From contig CAVOUB010000008.1 of assembly GCA_963699495.1 (NCBI GenBank), positions 310,001 to 374,000 of the forward strand: a stretch of 64,000 nt of DNA, read 5' to 3'. The DNA comes from JAIBJN01 sp963699495 (GTDB lineage: Bacteria > Actinomycetota > Thermoleophilia > Gaiellales > Gaiellaceae). The position numbers were made by a program, and so were the translations under genes. Positions 42,906-51,634 of the stretch are shown piece after piece; within the stretch, counting starts at the first letter, position 1; each line of letters opens with the position of its first letter. The notes below the pieces were generated by a model. It was not told the DNA's origin, did no database searches, and saw nothing but the letters and a program-made list of their open reading frames with translations.

Positions 42906-43367
42906 GTGGACATCCGCCGCGAGAGCTTCGACTCGGAGACCGCCCGGGCGCTCGCGGACGCGCTCGAGGCGGAGCTGCTCGCCACCTACGACGGCGACCC
43001 GGGCTCGGGCGGCCTGCCCGCAGCGTCCGTCTTCGAGCCGGTCAACGGCGGGGCGTTCGTCATCGGGAGGATCGACGGACAGGCGGTCGCCTGCGGCGGC
43101 GTCGCCCGCTACGACGACGTGACCGGGGAGATCCGGCGGATGTACGTCGTGCCCAGCGCGCGCGGACTCGGGCTCTCCCGTCGCCTGCTCGCGGCGCTGG
43201 AGGACGAGGCGCGGGCGCTGGGCTACTCCCTCGTCCGCCTGGAGACGGGGAAGCTCCAGGCGGCGGCCATCGCGCTGTACGTCTCGGCGGGCTTCGGGCC
43301 GATCCCACGCTACGGGCCGTTCGCGAACGACCCCAAGAGCGTCTGCTTCGAAAAGCGGCTCGGCTAG
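42906..43367 (+). CDS. GNAT-family N-acetyltransferase
   Basis: A 153-residue acetyl-CoA-dependent transferase. GGAFVIGRIDGQAVACGGVA, IRRMYVVPSARGLGLSRRLL (the acetyl-CoA loop, R/Q-x-x-G-x-G/A type) and LYVSAGFGPIPRYGPFAND define the fold. The acceptor is unknown. GTG start at 42906. It overlaps the stop of the convergent LysE-type gene by four bases. Confidence 0.9.
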   Translation: MDIRRESFDSETARALADALEAELLATYDGDPGSGGLPAASVFEPVNGGAFVIGRIDGQAVACGGVARYDDVTGEIRRMYVVPSARGLGLSRRLLAALEDEARALGYSLVRLETGKLQAAAIALYVSAGFGPIPRYGPFANDPKSVCFEKRLG

Positions 43368-43990
43368 CGCTGCGCGGTCGCCAGGCGGAGGCCGAGCGCG
43401 ACCAGGACTGTGCCGGTCACCGCGTCGAGGGTGCGGCGGACGCCCTGGCGCCTCAGCACGTGGCCGGCGCGGTCGACCGCAGCCGAGTAGGCGGCCAGCC
43501 AGAGGAAGGTCATTGCGCAGAAGACGAGCCCGAGGCCGAGCATGGCCGCGAACGAGCCGCCGCCCGCCGTGGCGAACTGCGGCAGGAGACTCGTGAAGAA
43601 GACCGCCATCTTCGGGTTCCCGAGGTTCGAGACGACGCCCTGTCGGTAACCGGTGCCCGGAGCGAGGGGTTGCGCGGTGCGGCCGGGGCCGTCGTGCGCG
43701 GAGCCGCCGCGGACGGCCGCAAGCAAGGCCTGTGCGCCCAGGTAGACGAGGTAGGCGGCGCCGAGGAGCTTGAGGGCGATGAACGCCGGCTCGGACGCGA
43801 CGAGCAGCGCGGCGACCCCCGCGCCGGCGGCGACCGTCCAGACGGCCTGCCCCGTCGAGACGCCGAGCGCCGTGAGGACGCCTGCGCGGCGGCCGCCGGC
43901 GAGCGTGTTCCTGATCGTCAGCGCAGTGTCCTGCCCCGGCGTCACGATCACGAGCGCCGAGACGCCGAGGAAGGCGAGCAGCTGGCTCAT
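43364..43990 (-). CDS. LysE/RhtB-family amino acid exporter
   Basis: A 208-residue membrane protein with about six helices. The N-terminal LVIVTPGQDTALTIRNTLAG, carrying the family's P-G-P/Q-D/N motif, AGVLTALGVSTGQAVWTVAA, LLGAAYLVYLGAQALLAA and NLGNPKMAVFFTSLLPQF are typical of RhtB. These exporters send out amino acids such as homoserine or threonine. The substrate is undetermined. It ends convergent with the GNAT gene. Confidence 0.93.
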   Translation of the reverse strand: MSQLLAFLGVSALVIVTPGQDTALTIRNTLAGGRRAGVLTALGVSTGQAVWTVAAGAGVAALLVASEPAFIALKLLGAAYLVYLGAQALLAAVRGGSAHDGPGRTAQPLAPGTGYRQGVVSNLGNPKMAVFFTSLLPQFATAGGGSFAAMLGLGLVFCAMTFLWLAAYSAAVDRAGHVLRRQGVRRTLDAVTGTVLVALGLRLATAQR

Positions 43991-44019
43991 CCCCGCAGTG
44001 TGACAACTAGGCTACGGGC

Positions 44020-44394
44020 GTGGCGTACACGGTCTTCCAGGCGGACGAGCTGGCGTTCGAGCCGCGCTCCGAGACGGATCCACGCTCGATCGCCTCGCTC
44101 TCGGACGCGCTCGCGGAATCCCGCGCGAACGTCTGGCGCTACCCGCCGGGTGCGCAGGGCAGGCGCCACCGAGACCTCGGTCAGGAGGAGGTCTTCGTCG
44201 TCCTCGAGGGGACGTTGACCGTCGACCTCGGCGAGCCGCCGGAGCGCCACGAGGTGCGGCGCGGAGGCGTCGTCGTCGTCGAGCGCGGGACGATCCTGCA
44301 GCTGAGGAACGCGGGCGAGGAGGACGTCGTCCTCTTCATCTACGGCGCGCCGCCGGAGACCGGCAAGGCCGAGTTCTTCGACCCGGTGCCCTAG
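44020..44394 (+). CDS. Cupin-domain protein
   Basis: A 124-residue protein. The first cupin motif RYPPGAQGRRHRDLGQEEVF carries metal-binding His/Glu residues, with GTLTVDLGE in the strand between motifs. The second motif, GTILQLRNAGEEDVVLFIYG, lacks the usual His, so metal binding may be incomplete. The role (sugar, signalling or binding) is unknown. It overlaps the stop of the convergent MBL-fold gene by four bases. Confidence 0.85.
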   Translation: MAYTVFQADELAFEPRSETDPRSIASLSDALAESRANVWRYPPGAQGRRHRDLGQEEVFVVLEGTLTVDLGEPPERHEVRRGGVVVVERGTILQLRNAGEEDVVLFIYGAPPETGKAEFFDPVP

Positions 44395-45179
44395 GCGCGC
44401 GTCAGCCAGAAGGCGGCGTCGGCCGGCTCGACCCGAAAGACGCCCTCGACGTGCGAGCAGGCGACGCGCAGATCGTTCCGGACGGCCCGGTCGAGCAGGC
44501 TGCGGAGCGTGGCGGTCGCGACCTCCGGCTCCTGGTCGAGACCGTGCCCCCACTCCGGCCGCGCGCCCTGGAGGGGATGGAGGAGCGCGTCGGTTAGGTA
44601 GAGAAGCTCTCCGGCCACCTCGACCGCCAGGTGGCCCGGCGTGTGCCCCGGCGCCGGGAGCACCCGGACTCCCGAGACGACTTCCTCCTCGCCGTCGACG
44701 AGCTCCAGCACACCGGCGACGGCAAGGGGCGGGAGCTGCTCGCGGGCTGCGCCGGCCCCGACGGCGGACATCTCCGCGAGCTCCGCCTCCGAGGTCCAGA
44801 ACTCCCAGTCGACGCGGGACATCACGTATCGGGCGCGGGGAAACGCAGGCGATCCCGCCCGGACGTTTCCACCGATGTGGTCGAGGTGCCCGTGGGTCAC
44901 CACGACCAGGTCGACCGCCTCGGGCGACACTCCGAGCCGCTCGAGCTCGGCTGTGAGCGCGCCCCCTGAGCCGCCGAACGGATGCTCCACGGCGCCGAGT
45001 CCAGTGTCCACGAGTACGACCGCGTCGGACGTGCGCACGAGCAGGCATTGATACGGGGCGTCGCTCGGATAGGGCTCGTCGAGGAGCGCCTCGAGCTCTG
45101 CCGGCTCGACCTCGTCGAAGACGAAGTCGCTCGGGAGCCGGCCCCGCCCGTCGCTCAGGAGCGTCGCTTCGGTGGCCAC
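44391..45179 (-). CDS. Metallo-beta-lactamase-fold hydrolase
   Basis: A 262-residue enzyme. The zinc motif THGHLDHIGGN, VDTGLGAVEHP, PAPGHTPGHLAVEV, LTDALLHPLQ and the late SHVEG region follow the AHL-lactonase/MBL-fold family order. The substrate could be a lactone, thioester or phosphodiester. The start is GTG 45179. It lies 4 bases downstream of clpB but shares no clear functional link. Confidence 0.88.
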   Translation of the reverse strand: MATEATLLSDGRGRLPSDFVFDEVEPAELEALLDEPYPSDAPYQCLLVRTSDAVVLVDTGLGAVEHPFGGSGGALTAELERLGVSPEAVDLVVVTHGHLDHIGGNVRAGSPAFPRARYVMSRVDWEFWTSEAELAEMSAVGAGAAREQLPPLAVAGVLELVDGEEEVVSGVRVLPAPGHTPGHLAVEVAGELLYLTDALLHPLQGARPEWGHGLDQEPEVATATLRSLLDRAVRNDLRVACSHVEGVFRVEPADAAFWLTRA

Positions 45180-45183
45180 GGCC

Positions 45184-47667
45184 CTACACGGCCGCGGCCT
45201 CGGCGGCCGGCGCCTTCGTGAAGACCAGCTCGCCGTCGGCCACGTCCACCCGGATCGTGTCGCCCTCGACGAACTCGCCCTCCAGGAGCCTCAGCGCGAG
45301 CGGGTTCTCGACCAGGCGCTGCAGCGCGCGCTTGAGCGGCCGTGCGCCGTAGGTCGGATCCCAGCCGGCCTCGGCCAGGTGCTCCTTCGCCGCATCGGTC
45401 AGCTCGAGCCCCAGGCCGCGCTCGGCCAGCCTGGCCTGGACGCGCTCCAGCTGCAGCTCGACGATCTCGCCGAGCTGCTCGCGCGAGAGCGCCTTGAACT
45501 CAACGATCTCGTCGATCCGGTTCAGGAACTCCGGCCGGAAATACTCGCGCATCGCGTCGGCCGAGCGCAGGTTCGAGGTCATGATGATGACCGTGTTGCG
45601 GAAGTCGACCGTGCGGCCGTGGCCGTCGGTGAGGCGGCCGTCGTCGAGGATCTGGAGGAGCACGTCGAAGACCTCGGCGTGCGCCTTCTCGATCTCGTCG
45701 AGGAGGACGACGGAATACGGGCGCCGGCGCACGGCCTCGGTCAGCTGGCCGCCTTCGTCGTAGCCGATGTAGCCGGGCGGCGCGCCGATCAGGCGCGCGA
45801 CGGTATGCCGCTCCTGGTACTCGGACATGTCCAGGCGGACGAGGGCGCGTTCGTCGTCGAACATGAACTCGGCCAGGGCGCGGGCGAGCTCGGTCTTCCC
45901 CACGCCGGTCGGGCCGAGGAAGACGAACGAGCCGATCGGCCGGTCCGGGTCCTGCAGGCCGGTCCGCGCGCGCCGGAGCGCGTTGGCGACGGCCTCGACG
46001 GCTTCCTCCTGCCCGACCACCCGCTGATGGAGGCGCTCCTCCATGTGGATGAGCTTCTCGGTCTCGCCCTCGAGTAGGCGCGCGACGGGAATGCCCGTCC
46101 AGCGGGCGACGACCGCGGCGACGTCGTCCTCGTCGACCTCCTCCTTCACCATCGGCTCGAACTCCTGCTCGACCCGCTCGGCCAGCTCCGCCTCGAACGC
46201 GGGCAGCTCGCCGTAGCGGATCTCGGCGACCCGCTGCAGGTCGCCGGCGCGCTCGGCGCGCTCGGCTTCCATGCGCAGGTCGTCGATCCGCTGCGTGATC
46301 TCCTTGACGCGGTCGAGCAGCTCCTTCTCCTTGGCCCAGCGGGCCGCCAGCTCGTCGCGGTGCGCCTTCGCGTCGGCGAGCTCGCGCTCGATCGGCCCCC
46401 GGACGTCCTTCGACTCCTTGGCCATCGCGGCGAGCTCGATCTCGAGCTGGCGCACGCGGCGCTCGGCCTCGTCGAGCTCGAGCGGCGAGGAGTCGATCTC
46501 CATGCGCAGGCGCGAGGCGGCCTCGTCGACCAGGTCGATGGCCTTGTCCGGCAGGAAGCGGTCGGAGATGTAGCGGTCGGAGAGCACGGCCGCGGCGACC
46601 AGCGCGGCGTCCCTGATCCGCACGCCGTGATGGGCCTCGTAGCGCTCCTTCAGGCCGCGGAGGATGGCGATCGTGTCCGCGACGGACGGCTCGCCGACGA
46701 AGATCGGCTGGAAGCGACGCTCGAGCGCGGCGTCCTTCTCGATGTGCTTGCGATACTCGTCGAGCGTCGTCGCGCCGACGGCACGCAGCTCGCCGCGCGC
46801 GAGCATCGGCTTCAGCATGTTCGCGGCGTCGACCGCGCCCTCGGCCGCGCCGGCGCCGACGATCGTGTGCAACTCGTCGATGAAGAGGACGATCTCGCCC
46901 TCGGAGTCCTTGATCTCGGTGAGCACCGCCTTCAGCCGCTCCTCGAACTCGCCCCGGTACTTGGAGCCCGCGAGCAGCGCGCCGATGTCGAGCGCCCACA
47001 CGCGCTTGCCCTTCAGGCCCTCCGGGACGTCGCCGGCGACGATGCGCTGCGCGAGGCCCTCGGCGATGGCGGTCTTGCCGACGCCGGGGTCACCGATCAG
47101 GACCGGGTTGTTCTTCGTGCGCCGTGAGAGCACCTGGATGACGCGGCGGATCTCCTCGTCGCGCCCGATCACCGGGTCGAGCTTGCCTTGCTCGGCCAGC
47201 TCGGTGAGGTCGCGCCCGAACTTCTCCAGGGCCTGGTAGGAGCCCTCGGGATCCTGGGAGGTCACGCGCTGCGAGCCGCGCACGTCCTTTAGCGCGGAGA
47301 CGAGCGCGTCGCGCGGGACGGCGTCCAGCGCGAGCAGGACGTGCTCGGTGGAGACGTAGTCGTCCTCGAGCTTTCGCATCTCCTCCTCGGCGCGGTCGAG
47401 CACCTCGGAGAAGGCCGTCGAGACTCGAGGCTGCTGGGCGGCGACGCCCTGGATCGACGGCTTCGCCGAGAGCGCCGCCTCGGCCCGGGCACGCACGTCC
47501 GCGACCGAGGCTCCGGCGCGCTCGACGAGCGTGCGCGGGAGCTCCTGGTCGAGCAGCGCGAGGAGCAGGTGCTCCGGGTAGATCTCGGGGTTGCCACTGC
47601 GGCGCGCCAGCTCCTGGGCGGCGCCGACGGCCTCCTGCGACTTGATGGTCAGCCTGTTGAAGTCCAT
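45184..47667 (-). CDS. clpB: ClpB disaggregase
   Basis: An 827-residue AAA+ chaperone that pulls polypeptides out of aggregates together with DnaK. The double Clp_N domain (LTIKSQEAVGAAQELA), NBD1 with IGDPGVGKTAIAEGLA and FIDELHTIVGAGAAEG, the coiled-coil middle domain, NBD2 with FLGPTGVGKTELARAL and the C-terminal small domain (DPTYGARPLKRALQRL) are in order. Between NBD2 sensor TSNLRSADAM and FRPEFLNRIDE some 20 residues typical of ClpB are missing. Start ATG 47667 overlaps hspR by 19 bases. Confidence 0.95.
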   Translation of the reverse strand: MDFNRLTIKSQEAVGAAQELARRSGNPEIYPEHLLLALLDQELPRTLVERAGASVADVRARAEAALSAKPSIQGVAAQQPRVSTAFSEVLDRAEEEMRKLEDDYVSTEHVLLALDAVPRDALVSALKDVRGSQRVTSQDPEGSYQALEKFGRDLTELAEQGKLDPVIGRDEEIRRVIQVLSRRTKNNPVLIGDPGVGKTAIAEGLAQRIVAGDVPEGLKGKRVWALDIGALLAGSKYRGEFEERLKAVLTEIKDSEGEIVLFIDELHTIVGAGAAEGAVDAANMLKPMLARGELRAVGATTLDEYRKHIEKDAALERRFQPIFVGEPSVADTIAILRGLKERYEAHHGVRIRDAALVAAAVLSDRYISDRFLPDKAIDLVDEAASRLRMEIDSSPLELDEAERRVRQLEIELAAMAKESKDVRGPIERELADAKAHRDELAARWAKEKELLDRVKEITQRIDDLRMEAERAERAGDLQRVAEIRYGELPAFEAELAERVEQEFEPMVKEEVDEDDVAAVVARWTGIPVARLLEGETEKLIHMEERLHQRVVGQEEAVEAVANALRRARTGLQDPDRPIGSFVFLGPTGVGKTELARALAEFMFDDERALVRLDMSEYQERHTVARLIGAPPGYIGYDEGGQLTEAVRRRPYSVVLLDEIEKAHAEVFDVLLQILDDGRLTDGHGRTVDFRNTVIIMTSNLRSADAMREYFRPEFLNRIDEIVEFKALSREQLGEIVELQLERVQARLAERGLGLELTDAAKEHLAEAGWDPTYGARPLKRALQRLVENPLALRLLEGEFVEGDTIRVDVADGELVFTKAPAAEAAAV

Positions 47668-48038
47668 GTCCTCTTCGTGGGTTGTGGGAGTGTCTGGTCC
47701 GCGGTGTAGAGCACGACCTCGCGGCGGTACTGCCGGTGGACGCGCTGGATCTCTTCGCGCATGTCGCTCTCGAGGCGCTCGAGGCGCGCCCGGAGGCGGC
47801 CGAGCTCGTCCTGCAGGCGAAGCACGGTCTCGACACCTGCGAGGTTGAGCCCCAGCTCGCCGGTCAGCCGCTGGATCAGGCGCAGCCGCTCGAGGTCTGC
47901 CTCGGAGTAGAGGCGCGTGTTCCCGGGCGTACGCCGCGGGAGGACGAGGCCCTTCGCCTCGTAGACGCGCAGCGTCTGGGGGTGCATGCCGACGAGCTCG
48001 GCGGCGACGCTGATCATGTAGCGGGGGCGGTCGTCCAT
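47649..48038 (-). CDS. hspR: MerR-family heat-shock repressor HspR
   Basis: A 129-residue repressor. PRYMISVAAELVGMHPQTLR is the winged-helix start, followed by VYEAKGLVLPRRTPGNTRLY and SEADLERLRLIQRLTGELGL, the canonical HspR/MerR pattern. A coiled coil and a C-terminal tail (YTADQTLPQPTKR) follow. HspR represses the dnaK operon with DnaK as co-repressor. The ATG overlaps the dnaJ stop (TGATG). I did not find a good HAIR operator upstream of dnaK. Confidence 0.94.
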   Translation of the reverse strand: MDDRPRYMISVAAELVGMHPQTLRVYEAKGLVLPRRTPGNTRLYSEADLERLRLIQRLTGELGLNLAGVETVLRLQDELGRLRARLERLESDMREEIQRVHRQYRREVVLYTADQTLPQPTKRTWTSTG

Positions 48039-49135
48039 CACGTTCTCAGCTGCTCCCTGACGTCGCGATTGGATGCCTTGTCGAGCGCCTCGATCGCCTC
48101 GCGCTCGGCCTTGGTCAGCTTGGTCGGGACGGACAGGCGCACGCGGGCGAGCAGGTCGCCCTTGCCGCCGCCGTTCAGCTTCGGCGCGCCCTTGCCCCGG
48201 ACACGCAGGAGCTTCCCGTCCTGCGAGCCCGCCGGAACCTTGAGCGAGATGCGGCCGTCCGGGGTCGGCACCTCGACCTCGGCGCCGAGCGCGGCCTCCG
48301 AGTACGTGACCGGCACCTCGATGACGAGGTCGGAGCCGCGGCGCTCGAAGAGCGGCGACGGCGTCACCCGGGTCGTCACGATCAGGTCTCCGGCGGGACC
48401 GCCGCCGTAGCCGGCCTCGCCCTTGCCCTTGAGCCGGATCTGCGTCCCGTCCTTGACCCCGGCGGGAATCTTCACCGTGTAGCGCTTCGTCCGGCGCTCG
48501 CGGCCGGAGCCGCCGCAGGTCCGGCACGGCTGCTCGATCACGGTGCCGTTGCCGCGGCAGCGGGGACACGGCCGCGAGAAGGCGAAGAAGCCCTCGTCCT
48601 CGGACGTGACCCCGCGGCCGCGGCACTCGGGGCAGATGATCGGCTTCGTGCCCGGCTCGGCGCCCGTGCCCTTGCAGGTCGAGCAGGCTGCGTCGAGCTC
48701 GACCGGGATCCTCGTCGTGAGGCCGTTCAGCGAGTCCTCGAAGGAGAGGGTGAGCGTGACGCCGACGTCGACGCCGCGCTGCCCTCGGCTCCGCGTCCTC
48801 GCCGAGCCCCCGCCGGCCCGCCCGAAGAGGCCTCCGAACAGGTCGCCCAGGTCGCCGAGGTCGCTGACGTTCCCGGACCACTGGAAGCCGCCGGGGCCGG
48901 GACCGCCCCCGGCGCCCTGGAACATGCGCGGGCCGAGCTGGTCGTACTGCTTGCGCTTCTCCGGGTCGGAGAGGACGTCGTAGGCCTCCTGCAGCTCCTT
49001 GAAGCGCTCCTCGGCCTCGGCGTCGCCCGGGTTCGAGTCCGGATGGTGCTTGCGGGCAAGCTTCCGGTAGGCCTTCTTGATCTCGTCCTGGGAGGCCGAC
49101 TTGGAGACGCCGAGGACCTCGTACAGGTCTCTCAC
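48038..49135 (-). CDS. dnaJ: Chaperone DnaJ (type I Hsp40)
   Basis: A 365-residue co-chaperone. The J domain RDLYEVLGVSKSASQDEIKK with HPD in RKHHPDSNPGD, the Gly/Phe-rich linker, four zinc-binding CxxCxGxG repeats (CSTCKGTGAE, CPECRGRG, CPRCRGNG, CRTCGGSG) and C-terminal domains are visible. It delivers substrates to DnaK and stimulates its ATPase. Start GTG 49135 overlaps grpE by four bases. Confidence 0.97.
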   Translation of the reverse strand: MRDLYEVLGVSKSASQDEIKKAYRKLARKHHPDSNPGDAEAEERFKELQEAYDVLSDPEKRKQYDQLGPRMFQGAGGGPGPGGFQWSGNVSDLGDLGDLFGGLFGRAGGGSARTRSRGQRGVDVGVTLTLSFEDSLNGLTTRIPVELDAACSTCKGTGAEPGTKPIICPECRGRGVTSEDEGFFAFSRPCPRCRGNGTVIEQPCRTCGGSGRERRTKRYTVKIPAGVKDGTQIRLKGKGEAGYGGGPAGDLIVTTRVTPSPLFERRGSDLVIEVPVTYSEAALGAEVEVPTPDGRISLKVPAGSQDGKLLRVRGKGAPKLNGGGKGDLLARVRLSVPTKLTKAEREAIEALDKASNRDVREQLRT

Positions 49136-49647
49136 TCGGGCGACCCCTGGGACACGACGACGCGCGCCGGTCGCAGCACGCGGTCGCCGAGCCGGTAGCC
49201 CTTCTGGATCACCTGGAGGATGGCGCCGTCGTCGTCCTCGGAGGATTGGGTGAGCAGCGCCTCGTGGACATGCGGGTCGAACGCTCCGTCGGTCTCGATC
49301 TCGACGAGGCCCTCCTTGGCGAGCGCCTGGCGCAGCTCACGGTGGACGAGCCGCACGCCGTCCTCGAGCTTCGCCTCCTCGTGCTCCTCTGCGGCGACGA
49401 GCGCGCGCTCGAGGTCGTCGAGGACGGGCAGGAGCTCCTTCACGAGCCGCTCGTGGGCTCGCGCGACCAGAGCTTCCTGGTCGCGCAGGGCCCGCTTGCG
49501 GTAGTTGTCGAAGTCCGCGGCGACCCTCTTGAGGTCGTCGAGGAACTCGTCGCGCTCGCGCTGGAGAAGGTCGACGCGCTCCTCCAGCTCGGCGATCGCC
49601 TTCTCGGTCTCGGCCTGCTCGGGGCCGGTGGTCTCCTCGGAGGGCAT
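49132..49647 (-). CDS. grpE: Nucleotide exchange factor GrpE
   Basis: A 171-residue protein. The N-terminal coiled coil (AELEERVDLLQRERDEFLDD) leads to FDNYRKRALRDQEALVARAH, the conserved GrpE core, and the C-terminal beta domain (HVHEALLTQSSEDDDGAILQ, QKGYRLGDRVLRPARVVVSQ). It releases ADP from DnaK. It starts at ATG 49647 directly on the DnaK stop, and is followed by dnaJ with overlap. Confidence 0.96.
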   Translation of the reverse strand: MPSEETTGPEQAETEKAIAELEERVDLLQRERDEFLDDLKRVAADFDNYRKRALRDQEALVARAHERLVKELLPVLDDLERALVAAEEHEEAKLEDGVRLVHRELRQALAKEGLVEIETDGAFDPHVHEALLTQSSEDDDGAILQVIQKGYRLGDRVLRPARVVVSQGSPE

Positions 49648-51557
49648 TACGACTGCTTCGCCTCCTCGTCGATGACCTCGTAGTCCGCCTCCTCGACGAC
49701 CTCGTCGTCGCTCGCCTCGCCGTTGCCGGCGCTCGGCTGCGCGGCGGCCTGCTCGGCCTGCACCTTCTCGTAGACGGCCTGCGCCAGCTTGTGCGCCGCC
49801 TCCATCAGCTCGTCGCTCTTGGCGCGGATCTCCGCGGCGTCCTCGCCGTCGGCCACGGCCTTGAGGGCCTCGACCCGCTCCTCGATCGTCTTCACGGTCT
49901 CCTCGTCCAGCGAGTCGCGGTGCTCGGCCAGGCTCTTCTCGGTCGAGTAGACGAGCGTCTCCGCCTGGTTGCGGGCTTCGGCCAGCTCGCGCAGCTTGTG
50001 CGCCTCGCCCGCGTGGGCCTCGGCCTCCTTGACCATGCGCTCGACCTCGGCCTCCTCGAGGCCGGAGCCGCCCTCGATGCGGATCTGCTGCTGGTTGCCG
50101 GTCCCGAGGTCCTTCGCGGAGACGTTGAGGATGCCGTTCGCGTCGATGTCGAAGGCGACCTCGATCTGCGGCATCCCGCGGGGCGCCGGCGGAATCCCGA
50201 CGAGCTGGAACTTGCCGAGCGTCTTGTTGAACGCGGCCATCTCCGACTCGCCCTGGAGGACGTGGATCTCGACCGACGGCTGGTTGTCCTCGGCCGTCGT
50301 GAACGTCTCGGACTTCTTCTTCGGGATGGTCGTGTTGCGCTCGATCAGCGTCGTCGACACGCCGCCCTTCGTCTCGATGCCGAGCGAGAGCGGGGTGACG
50401 TCGAGCAGGAGGATGTCCTTGACCTCGCCCTTGAGCACGCCGGCCTGGATGGCGGCGCCGACGGCGACGACCTCGTCCGGGTTGACGCCCTTGTGCGGGT
50501 CCTTGCCGACGAGGGACTTGACCTGCTCCTGCACGGAGGGCATGCGGGTCATGCCGCCGACGAGGACGACGTGGTCGATCTTGTCGGCGGTGAGGCCGGC
50601 GTCGGCGAGGGCCTGCTTGGTCGGGCCGACCGTGCGCTCGAGCAGCTCGTGCGTGAGCTCGTTCAGCTTCGCCCGCGTGAGCTGGAGGTCGAGGTGCTTG
50701 GGTCCCTCCGGCGTCGCGGTGATGAAGGGCAGGTTGATCTGCGTCGACGTGGTGGAGGAGAGCTCGATCTTCGCCTTCTCGCCGGCCTCGTAGAGGCGCT
50801 GGAGCGCCATCTTGTCCTGGCTCAGGTCGATGCCCTGGTCGCGCTTGAACTCGGCGACCATCCAGTCGACGACGGCCTTGTCGAAGTTGTCGCCGCCGAG
50901 GTGGTTGTCGCCGTTGGTGGCCTTCACCTCGAAGACACCCTCGCCGAGCTCGAGCACGGAGACGTCGAACGTCCCCCCGCCGAGGTCGAAGACGAGGATC
51001 GTCTGGTCGGCCTCCTTGTCGAGACCGTAGGCGAGCGAGGCCGCGGTCGGCTCGTTGATGATGCGCAGGACGTTGAGCCCGGCGATCTTGCCGGCGTCCT
51101 TCGTCGCCTCGCGCTGGGCGTTGTTGAAGTAGGCGGGGACGGTGACGACCGCGTCGGTGACCGGCTCGCCGAGGTAGGCCTCGGCGTCCGCCTTCAGCTT
51201 CTGCAGGATCATCGCGCTGATCTCCGGCGGGGCGAGCTCCTTGTCGCCGGCCTTCACGCGGACGTCCCCGTTGGGGCCCTCCACGACCGTGTAGGGGACG
51301 ATCTTCATCTCCTCCGAGACCTCCGAGAACTTGCGCCCCATGAAGCGCTTGATCGAGGAGACGGTGTTCTCGGGGTTCGTGACCGACTGGCGCTTCGCGG
51401 GCGCCCCGACGAGCCGCTGGCCGTCCTTCGCGAACGCGACGACGGACGGCGTCGTGCGTCCGCCCTCGGCATTGGGGATGACGGTCGGCTCGCCGCCCTC
51501 GAGCACGGCGACACAGGAGTTCGTCGTGCCGAGATCGATGCCGATGGTTCGTGCCAT
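49647..51557 (-). CDS. dnaK: Chaperone DnaK (Hsp70)
   Basis: A 636-residue Hsp70. RTIGIDLGTTNSCVAVLEGG, VPAYFNNAQREATKDAG, IFDLGGGTFDVS-type phosphate loop (LVFDLGGGTFDVSVLELGEG), VGGMTRMPSVQEQVK and the substrate domain LLLDVTPLSLGIETKGG are present. The C-terminus ends with an acidic tail (EVVEEADYEVIDEEAKQS). The start ATG 51557 has GGAGGG about 12 bases upstream. It heads the dnaK-grpE-dnaJ-hspR-clpB operon. Confidence 0.98.
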   Translation of the reverse strand: MARTIGIDLGTTNSCVAVLEGGEPTVIPNAEGGRTTPSVVAFAKDGQRLVGAPAKRQSVTNPENTVSSIKRFMGRKFSEVSEEMKIVPYTVVEGPNGDVRVKAGDKELAPPEISAMILQKLKADAEAYLGEPVTDAVVTVPAYFNNAQREATKDAGKIAGLNVLRIINEPTAASLAYGLDKEADQTILVFDLGGGTFDVSVLELGEGVFEVKATNGDNHLGGDNFDKAVVDWMVAEFKRDQGIDLSQDKMALQRLYEAGEKAKIELSSTTSTQINLPFITATPEGPKHLDLQLTRAKLNELTHELLERTVGPTKQALADAGLTADKIDHVVLVGGMTRMPSVQEQVKSLVGKDPHKGVNPDEVVAVGAAIQAGVLKGEVKDILLLDVTPLSLGIETKGGVSTTLIERNTTIPKKKSETFTTAEDNQPSVEIHVLQGESEMAAFNKTLGKFQLVGIPPAPRGMPQIEVAFDIDANGILNVSAKDLGTGNQQQIRIEGGSGLEEAEVERMVKEAEAHAGEAHKLRELAEARNQAETLVYSTEKSLAEHRDSLDEETVKTIEERVEALKAVADGEDAAEIRAKSDELMEAAHKLAQAVYEKVQAEQAAAQPSAGNGEASDDEVVEEADYEVIDEEAKQS

Positions 51558-51634
51558 GTGGTGAATCCCTCCGTTGGCTTGATTGACAGGCTGAGAAAAT
51601 CTAAGCCAGTATATAGCAGATCTCGCGGCCCCGG
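51558..51634 (-). promoter_or_regulatory. Putative dnaK promoter and leader
   Basis: The 77-base gap before dnaK holds TATACT (minus strand, 51608-51613) as a possible -10 box, but the matching -35 position has no TTGACA-like sequence. The shine box GGAGGG precedes the ATG. GGCTT/AAGCC 5-bp inverted ends frame 51576-51607, which does not match the HAIR consensus of HspR. The regulatory site itself is uncertain. Confidence 0.4.

Noticed and set aside
51558..51634. HAIR operator (CTTGAGT-N7-ACTCAAG) for HspR upstream of dnaK
   Set aside because: Only partial half-site similarity (CTTGATT); the second half is missing, so no HAIR call was made.
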